Shown: positions 57,956 through 64,000 of the stretch, one piece after another
Position numbering within the stretch: position 1 is the stretch's first letter
How the letters are laid out: every line of letters starts with the position of its first letter
Origin: an uncultured Porphyromonadaceae bacterium
Lineage (GTDB): Bacteria > Bacteroidota > Bacteroidia > Bacteroidales > Muribaculaceae
DNA length: 64,000 nt
Assembly (NCBI GenBank): GCA_905198125.1
Contig: CAJKBH010000015.1
Location: 1-64,000 of the forward strand
Direction: 5' to 3'
The notes under the pieces: model-generated
Database searches by the model: none
Told to the model about the DNA's origin: nothing
What the model saw: only the letters and a program-made list of their open reading frames with translations
Translations under genes and position numbers: made by a program

Positions 57956-59602
57956 CTATGGGCAGTCGGCGGAGTCACGGAGGAGGGTGACGTAGTAGAT
58001 GAAGTGGGTGCCGTAACGTTTGTTGGTCTTGGGACGGCGGTTGTCGTCGTAACGGTCTATCTGAATGGCCTTGATGCCTTGGAGCTTGTTCTGAGGTAAG
58101 GTCTCGGATATGGGACGGTGCGTCAGCAGGGCGCAGGGGAGCTTGGCGCGAAGCGAATCGGGCGACACGGGCCGGATGTTGCGGTGGGCGGCATACACCA
58201 ACTCTATGCGCAGCGGCACGGTGTCGACGTGATAGAACGGAATGCCCTCCAGCGCCTTGACAGTGCGGGTGGCGCGGATGCTTTTCATGTCGGGATTGTT
58301 GATGACGTTGCCCAACATCGGCAGCGCGAAGCATTCGGCGGCTGCGAACAGAGCCGTGACGCCGTACAGCAGGTGCATGGGGCGCAACCTGACGGCAGCC
58401 ATGGCTAAATACACGGTTATGGCTACCGTGATAATCGAGAACAGAACCCACACCGTCATCGAGATATAGCCGGGCTGCAGCAGGAACAGCCATGCCGCCA
58501 CGGGTACTATGGCCACCACTGCGGCCATCAGGTATGTGTTGATGCGGAACATCACACGGTCGGACTTAGCGGCCGTCTTTGCGTGGGCAAAGGCCTGCTT
58601 CCACCACAGAATCATCACGCCCATCACATAGCCGGCTGGTATGAGTAAGGGCAGAAGGTATCGGGTCTTCTTTTCGGGAAGCAGGGAGAGCAGCACTAAC
58701 GATGCCAACATCCAGCACATCGGGAACAGCCATCGGCGCGAAGTGCGGCGGCGCGCGTTGAACAGAGGCAGGAACATGGCCGTGAGCAGCAGCAGCGACC
58801 AGGCTCCGCTCTCAAGGAAGAACTGCCAGTAGTACCACCACGGACGCACGTTGTGGTTGATCCATGACGAGGATTCCTTAAGCGCAACGGCTTCCAGCGC
58901 CTCGGTCTGCGTCAGGTGGATGTATATGAACCACCATGTGCCGATCGCCAGCGCCAGCAGTATCATGGTGACCAGCGGCCATGTCTTGCCGCGCATGGGA
59001 TGGCGGTAGAAGAAGGGGTAGCTAAGCAGGAAGGGGAGGAACAGGGCGTAGAGCGACACCGGGCCTTTGCTCATGATGGAGAGGCCGATGAACACTCCCG
59101 AGGCGATGAAATTGCCCCATTGCCGCGACTTGCCGCTGAGGCCCCGCGCCAGGTAATAGATGCCGCCCATCATGAAGGCGTGGCAGTAGATGTCCCACGA
59201 GGCGGTGCGCCCCATCAGTATTACGTTATAGCACGTGACCAACAGCAGTGTCGGCGCCAGCGGGTCGATGTCCAGCACCTTGCGCGCGAATCGCCAGAAA
59301 TAGAACACCAGCAGCAGGGCTGCCAGACCGGCCATGGCGCGTTGCAGTGCCACGTTGTCGGGCGATGCCAACTCGGCCACGGCCGTGAGCCAGGTGGGCA
59401 ACGGAGGTTTTTCCAGGCGCAGGTCGCCGTTCATGGTGGGTGTGATCCAGTGGCCGTCGTACACCATCTCGCGCGCCGCGATGATGTTGCGCGACTCCAT
59501 TATGTCGGGCGTGATGACCTGATTGTTGACGAAGAAGGCGCATATACACACCGCCGCCACCAACACTGCCTCCCACGGCCCCGAGACCTTAATGCCTTTC
59601 AT
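57956..59602 (-). CDS. ArnT-like glycosyltransferase family 39/83 membrane protein
   Basis: The 548-residue integral membrane protein has about 12 hydrophobic segments and the N-terminal periplasmic loop signature of lipid-linked sugar transferases: DIMESRNIIAAREMVYDGHW and RLEKPPLPTWL (acidic residue and KPPLP). Such enzymes move a sugar from undecaprenyl phosphate to lipid A, protein or a glycan. The acceptor is unknown. The soluble C-terminal part (about 445-548) is charged. It is single-gene and adjacent to a Crp/Fnr regulator on the same strand. Confidence 0.9.
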   Translation of the reverse strand: MKGIKVSGPWEAVLVAAVCICAFFVNNQVITPDIMESRNIIAAREMVYDGHWITPTMNGDLRLEKPPLPTWLTAVAELASPDNVALQRAMAGLAALLLVFYFWRFARKVLDIDPLAPTLLLVTCYNVILMGRTASWDIYCHAFMMGGIYYLARGLSGKSRQWGNFIASGVFIGLSIMSKGPVSLYALFLPFLLSYPFFYRHPMRGKTWPLVTMILLALAIGTWWFIYIHLTQTEALEAVALKESSSWINHNVRPWWYYWQFFLESGAWSLLLLTAMFLPLFNARRRTSRRWLFPMCWMLASLVLLSLLPEKKTRYLLPLLIPAGYVMGVMILWWKQAFAHAKTAAKSDRVMFRINTYLMAAVVAIVPVAAWLFLLQPGYISMTVWVLFSIITVAITVYLAMAAVRLRPMHLLYGVTALFAAAECFALPMLGNVINNPDMKSIRATRTVKALEGIPFYHVDTVPLRIELVYAAHRNIRPVSPDSLRAKLPCALLTHRPISETLPQNKLQGIKAIQIDRYDDNRRPKTNKRYGTHFIYYVTLLRDSADCP

Positions 59603-59694
59603 CTGCTATGTCTGTTCTATCGTGTATGATTTCCGGTAATTGCTGCAAAATTAGAAAAAATTAATGACAAATCGGAGATATGGCCGTATTATGT

Positions 59695-59770
59695 GACTGG
59701 AGGGGCGACGTCCACGTCGCCCAACAGTTGACGACGTGGACGTCGTCATTCCAGTCGTCACTCCAGTCGT
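59695..59770. repeat. Pair of REP-like palindromes with CCAGTCGT tails
   Basis: Facing outward: GACTGGAG then GGGCGACGT-CC-ACGTCGCCC (59695-59722; tail on the minus strand), and GACGACGT-GG-ACGTCGTC (59730-59747) followed by ATTCCAGTCGTC and CTCCAGTCGT (59748-59770). The core and tail resemble the unit at 46764-46793. They lie between the ArnT-like gene and the Crp/Fnr gene. Confidence 0.55.
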
Positions 59771-60399
59771 CATTGGTCCTTGCGGGCGAGAATGCGCTTG
59801 CGGATGCGCGACAGGGTGGACTGGTTGATGTTCAGGTACTGGGCTATGTATTTGAGAGGTACGATGCGGGATATGTATTTTACGGATGTGCGGCGCAGGG
59901 ACTCGCTGTGTATGCTCATGAAGTTCAGGAAACGGTCTTCGGCCGATTTGTTGGTGAAAAAGAGATAGCGCTTCTCGAATCCATACAGCTGTTCGGTCAG
60001 CAATCGGTTCATCCACTTGGTCAGTATCGGATGCTTTTCCTCCAGCATACGCATGTCGTCATAGCTTATGAGCCAAGCCTCGGAGTCCTCGACGGCCGAC
60101 AGGGTGAAGATCGCCGGTTCGCCGGCGTAGTAGGAATGGAGCGATGTGAAGACATCGCCCGACGAGCCGAACAGCACCGTGTCCTCCGTATTGCCGTTGG
60201 TGTGGCTGACGCGGAACAATCCCACACGGTTAAAAACAAAATGATTGCTGATTTCACCTTGCCGAACAACAGGCTGCCCCTTCTTCACGCTGATCAATCT
60301 GGCGCATTTGGTGAAATCTTCAACCAGTGCGTCGTAAGGGGTGCAATATTGAGACAGAATCTGATGCAGGGTTTTAGGTTTCCGGGACTCGCTGAACAT
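59770..60399 (-). CDS. Crp/Fnr-family transcriptional regulator
   Basis: The 209-residue protein has a cyclic-nucleotide-binding-like domain (about 15-125; GQPVVRQGEISNHFVF, then AGEPAIFTLSAVED) and a C-terminal winged helix (about 150-205) with PLKYIAQYLNINQSTLSRIRKR as recognition region. There are no clustered cysteines for an Fe-S cluster, so it is not an O2-sensing FNR. The ligand is unknown. It is divergent from the large secreted protein at 60660, a plausible target. Confidence 0.9.
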   Translation of the reverse strand: MFSESRKPKTLHQILSQYCTPYDALVEDFTKCARLISVKKGQPVVRQGEISNHFVFNRVGLFRVSHTNGNTEDTVLFGSSGDVFTSLHSYYAGEPAIFTLSAVEDSEAWLISYDDMRMLEEKHPILTKWMNRLLTEQLYGFEKRYLFFTNKSAEDRFLNFMSIHSESLRRTSVKYISRIVPLKYIAQYLNINQSTLSRIRKRILARKDQ

Positions 60400-60557
60400 A
60401 ATTGTATAGAGGTATTAGTGGTATTCTTATTAGTTTAACGAATTTATTCACATTAAGTATAAGGAATTAGGTCAATTATTGGATTTAGGTCAAAAAAACA
60501 CGGAAATACGATAACTGATAACGAAATGTAAACAAAATTTAGGGATTTTTACCTTTA

Positions 60558-60591
60558 TTTGTAAACGATTTGCAAGAGACTGATATTTTTG
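60558..60591 (+). promoter_or_regulatory. Candidate promoter of the large secreted protein
   Basis: TTTG (60558-60561), a 22-bp spacer and TATTTTTG (60584-60591); leader about 65 nt. The rest of the 260-bp gap is AT-rich and may hold regulator sites, but no clear palindrome was found. Confidence 0.5.
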
Positions 60592-60659
60592 ATCGACATT
60601 GCAATAGCGGGCGACCCTGAAACAAGATAATGCTAAAGTAACACTAATAACTTATTCAC

Positions 60660-63600
60660 ATGAAGAAAACAACTACAGCACGAATTGCCATATCGGCAAT
60701 GTCTCTGTTGCTACTGGCCGGCGGCGCCACCGTCATGGCCAGATACTGGGAGACATCACCCGTGGCGCCTGCGATGCGGGGCATCCAGTCAGGCAAGGGA
60801 GTGGTGCAGCACGGTTACTATTCTCCGATGCGCAACAAGAACAAGGTTGTGGCTCACGAGGCTCCGCAGGCCGGAGAATGGACCAAGGCACTGCCCGACT
60901 CGCTGATGTGCACGCTGCTTGAAAGCGACAACACGGCGTTCAATCCCAATCTGACGGGACAGTACACTTTCGATGCGGAAGCAGGATTGAAACGTTTTCT
61001 CACCACAAGCAATACCGTGCGTGTACGCGGCGGTCTGGCTTATGGCGACCTGCGTATTCTCTGGACCTACAAGAACAATGCCGATGACGCCAACCATGCG
61101 TGGTATACACGTTCATACAGCGTCAGGAAATACGCGGCGGGCACACTGAACCTGTCCGATCAGAAGTATCTGGCGTTTCAGGACAACGAGGACCGCAGCA
61201 TGATCGCCTCGGCCATGGCTTACGACCCCGAGACCGGTGCCGTGTTCGGATGCTTCAACGACAAGGAGGGCAAGACGTATGAGTTCGCCAAAATGGACAC
61301 CAAGTTCGTGGACCAGGGCCGTTCGAAGGCGATAGCGACGATAGACGCACCCTGGCAGGCCTGCGGCTTTACATCGACAGGACAGATGTATGCCGTTCTC
61401 GCCGACGGTTCGCTGGCCACCGTAGACAAGGCTACGGGCGCCACTACCACGGTGAAGGACCTGGGTCTGGCCGGCAATGATTCGAATGCAGGATTCCTCG
61501 ACACGCGCGACAACCTGTTCTATATCTACTGGAGTAACCGCGCCAAGGGGGAGGCAGCCCTGTATGTGGTTGACATCAACGACGGCTGCGCTCTGTACAA
61601 GGCGTTCACCATGCCGTTCTATGCCATGATGGGTTCGATGGTGTCGCTCCATAATCCCATAAAGAGTGCCGCGCCCGCGCGAGCCACCGGTACGGAAGTG
61701 TCGTTCGACGGAACGGCGCTGAACGGCAAGGTGAAGTTCACGGCACCCGCCAAGACCCTGGACGGTCAGGATCTGAGCGGCCAGCTCGACTATTCGGTGA
61801 GCGCGGCCGGCAAGGTGCTGGCCACCGGTACCTGCGCTCCCGGCGCGGAGACCGAAGCGGACATCACGCTGCCTGAGGCCGGCTCGTACTTTGTGCGCGT
61901 GCGTCTCGGCAACTCCGAGGGCGTAGGTCTCTGGTCGCTGGCCACCGCAGGAGTATGGGCAGGTCCCGATGTGCCTGTGGCTCCCGGCAACGTGAAGGCC
62001 GAATACAACCGCGACGGCGCGTCGATGAAGATTTCCTGGGATGCCGTCGACAAGGGCGTGCATAACGGTGCCGTAACTCCCGCCGACATGAAATATACGG
62101 TTGTGAAATATGTAAACGGAGCTGTTGCCGACACAATCGCCGCCGATATCCCCGACCTTGAGTTCACCGAATCGGTGGCATGGCCCGAAAGCGTCACCAC
62201 CGTAAAATATGCGGTGTACGCCACATTCGCAGGCGAAGCAGGCGAAGGGATGGCATCGAACACCATCGTGCTCGGAACCATCAAGGCTCCCTGGACCGAG
62301 GACTTCACCGATGCCGACGCCGTGAACCGTTTTACGGCATATAATGACGGCAAGACCGCTTCCGGATCGGGCAATAGCACACAGAACGTATGGTTCCGCT
62401 ATGAGGATACCAGAACCGGCAACGGCGCGGCACAGGTGTACACCACCTCGAAGAAGAACCATTACCTTGTCACAGCTCCTATCTATATGGAGCCGGGCAA
62501 GAGCTACATATTCCATGCCGAGGCATCGGGCTTTGCGTCAAGCTACGAGGAGAAAGTGGAGGTGCTGATGGGCCGTGGCAACGCCATCGAGGACCTTACC
62601 ACCACGCTCGTTCCCGAGACGTCGGTAAAGGCCATCGCGTCCAAGCCTGTCGTCCTGGCCAAGGAGATCACCGTGGACGAGGCCGGCGAATACTACATCG
62701 CCTTCCATGCCAAATCCGCAGCCTACAAGCGTTTCCTGCAGATAGACAACATCGAGATCGAGGCTCCCTATTCCACATACGGACCCGGCACGGTGACCGA
62801 CCTCAGCTTCGACGGCTTCCGTTATGACGGCTCCACCGACGTGACGGTCAGCTTCAAGGCTCCTACGGTAGACATGCAGGGCCAGAAACTTACGGCCATG
62901 TCCAAAATCGAGGTGGAGCGCGACGGTCAGGTTGTCAAGACGTTCCGCAGCCCCACATTCGGCGAGACATACACGTTCGAGGACAAGTGTCCCGAACGGG
63001 GCACCTACAACTACAAGGTGACCGCATACAACAGCAACGGTGCCGGCAAGTATGTGACCGGTTCCGCAGCGACCGGCGTCGATTTCGGTGCGAAAGTGAC
63101 CGACCTGGTCATCAGCGAACCTGAGACCGGCGTCATCAACCTCAAGTGGAAACCCGCCACCACCGACGTCCAGGGCCGTGAGATAGATCCTTCGCTTATA
63201 AAATACACCGTTATCCTCAACGGCCAGTACTATGTGGGCGACGAGTTCCATCCGAGCACCACGAATGAGCTTACTTTCAAGGCCGTGAACGACGGCTATC
63301 AGGCCAACTGCTACTGCACCGTCTACTCCGTGACCGATGCCGGCTACAATACGGTGGGTTCCTACCGTTTCGACCCGGCAAGTTACGCCCAGTCCATCAC
63401 CATCCCCGTGGGTACTCCGTATTCGATGCCCATCTTCGAGAACGGACAGATTTCCGTGAACTGGGGCTACGAGACGAGCGGAGGCCAGTGGTGGGGATCA
63501 TGGTATCCCGAATGGTCGGTAGTAGATCCGGCCAACTCGGAAAGACTCGGCATCGAGACTCCCGACGGTGACGGATATGTGTTCGCATGGCCGGTTTCGT

Positions 63601-64000
63601 TCGATCCCCAGTTCGGCACGGAACGTTCAGTATTCGAGGGTGCGAAGACCAATTTCTATACCGGCAAGGTCAATGTGGACGACAGCGACCTTTCGGCATT
63701 CTCATTCCGGTTCTACGTTCAGCCCGAGGAGGAGGGCAGAACCCGCGATGAATATATATTCTACCCCATCCTGCACGATCCTTACGAGGGCGACGTGGCG
63801 TTGAGCTCGCCGATTTCCACCAATGATTTCAGCACTCCCGGATGGCACATCATTACCGTCTCGCTCGACAAATACCGCGGCCAGACCGTTCAGCCGGGCC
63901 TGCATGTGGAGTTTGCCGGTATGTACAAGCAGAACGACAAGTATTTCCTGATCGACGACATACAGATACGTCAGTTTGCCGACCATGACATGATGGCCCT
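60660..64000 (+). CDS. Large secreted fibronectin type III protein, partial (3' end outside window)
   Basis: The frame starts at 60660 and stays open to the window end, giving at least 1113 residues. A signal peptide (MKKTTTARIAISAMSLLLLA, cleaved near 27) precedes a beta-rich domain (about 60-330). Then follow an FN3-like domain (about 440-540), a choice-of-anchor-J-like/jelly-roll domain (about 545-705), two more FN3-like domains (about 710-900) and a further beta domain (about 915 onward). Repeats share a D-x-x-GQ/GR-x-L/I pattern (DMQGQKL, DVQGREI, DGQDLSG). It is likely a cell-surface or secreted adhesin/binding protein. The C-terminus, where a sorting signal would lie, is missing. Confidence 0.85.
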   Translation, partial: MKKTTTARIAISAMSLLLLAGGATVMARYWETSPVAPAMRGIQSGKGVVQHGYYSPMRNKNKVVAHEAPQAGEWTKALPDSLMCTLLESDNTAFNPNLTGQYTFDAEAGLKRFLTTSNTVRVRGGLAYGDLRILWTYKNNADDANHAWYTRSYSVRKYAAGTLNLSDQKYLAFQDNEDRSMIASAMAYDPETGAVFGCFNDKEGKTYEFAKMDTKFVDQGRSKAIATIDAPWQACGFTSTGQMYAVLADGSLATVDKATGATTTVKDLGLAGNDSNAGFLDTRDNLFYIYWSNRAKGEAALYVVDINDGCALYKAFTMPFYAMMGSMVSLHNPIKSAAPARATGTEVSFDGTALNGKVKFTAPAKTLDGQDLSGQLDYSVSAAGKVLATGTCAPGAETEADITLPEAGSYFVRVRLGNSEGVGLWSLATAGVWAGPDVPVAPGNVKAEYNRDGASMKISWDAVDKGVHNGAVTPADMKYTVVKYVNGAVADTIAADIPDLEFTESVAWPESVTTVKYAVYATFAGEAGEGMASNTIVLGTIKAPWTEDFTDADAVNRFTAYNDGKTASGSGNSTQNVWFRYEDTRTGNGAAQVYTTSKKNHYLVTAPIYMEPGKSYIFHAEASGFASSYEEKVEVLMGRGNAIEDLTTTLVPETSVKAIASKPVVLAKEITVDEAGEYYIAFHAKSAAYKRFLQIDNIEIEAPYSTYGPGTVTDLSFDGFRYDGSTDVTVSFKAPTVDMQGQKLTAMSKIEVERDGQVVKTFRSPTFGETYTFEDKCPERGTYNYKVTAYNSNGAGKYVTGSAATGVDFGAKVTDLVISEPETGVINLKWKPATTDVQGREIDPSLIKYTVILNGQYYVGDEFHPSTTNELTFKAVNDGYQANCYCTVYSVTDAGYNTVGSYRFDPASYAQSITIPVGTPYSMPIFENGQISVNWGYETSGGQWWGSWYPEWSVVDPANSERLGIETPDGDGYVFAWPVSFDPQFGTERSVFEGAKTNFYTGKVNVDDSDLSAFSFRFYVQPEEEGRTRDEYIFYPILHDPYEGDVALSSPISTNDFSTPGWHIITVSLDKYRGQTVQPGLHVEFAGMYKQNDKYFLIDDIQIRQFADHDMMA

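Noticed and set aside
1..64000. CRISPR array
   Set aside because: No regularly spaced repeats with unique spacers and no cas-like gene were found; the tandem repeats present are adjacent without spacers.

Overview
The window looks like chromosome from a high-GC member of the Bacteroidales, most likely a gut Muribaculaceae-type organism. The reasons are: promoters of the Bacteroidetes TTTG / TAnnTTTG type in front of many genes; lipoproteins with short lipoboxes; lineage-typical families (DUF1573, DUF4286, DUF5715, a 7TM-AraC sensor, lipoprotein FKBP isomerases, a Vor/Kor 2-oxoacid:ferredoxin oxidoreductase); and secreted GH20/GH30 glycosidases. The species is inferred, not proven.

Layout. 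1-1842: acpP-fabF fatty-acid synthesis pair. 1876-6988 (minus): GH30, GH20 and a membrane-bound AraC regulator in one tight operon, then a lipoprotein gene behind three direct repeats. 7071-10815: yaaA, a TlpA-like redoxin, then an AT-richer accessory patch (RhuM-family gene, tRNA-Ser, a 276-bp palindromic element). 10816-19106: metY-metX-hom (methionine branch), pyrG, yidC and a membrane ferredoxin. 19161-24122: DUF4286, PlsC-like acyltransferase, obgE, WYL regulator, rfbB.

24183-30791 is a foreign-looking 6.5-kb module: a four-gene operon (two-TM membrane protein, type III Mod, DUF1016/YhcG-type nuclease, type III Res) with its own promoter, bracketed by two direct copies of a ~50-bp terminator. 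Copy 2 also terminates ksgA and copy 1 touches the rfbB promoter, so the module probably entered a former ksgA-rfbB junction.

30824-33879 (minus): a proline-isomerase/lipoprotein/ksgA operon that includes a 50-residue lipoprotein gene. 33997-36613: DUF5715 peptidase-like protein divergent from HAD phosphatase-aroB, both with -7 boxes almost touching the start codon. 36588-37416: a PIN toxin-antitoxin pair beside a HicB-like remnant. 37666-40365: vor/kor operon. 40580-46582: a sirtuin without zinc cysteines, a 183-bp MITE-like element, an SDR, a small unknown protein, two different AAA-ATPase/nuclease proteins and a nitroreductase. 46764-60399: metG, tRNA-Pro, AsmA, topA, a DUF1573 pair, meaB, an ArnT-like transferase and a Crp/Fnr regulator. 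60660 to the end: a large secreted fibronectin-III protein cut off by the window edge.

The best candidates for unusual biology are the type III R-M module with its unknown membrane partner and flanking terminator duplication, the perfect 24-bp inverted repeat inside its DUF1016 gene, several palindromic repeat families, and two regulator or ATPase genes with operator-like palindromes at their 5' ends.
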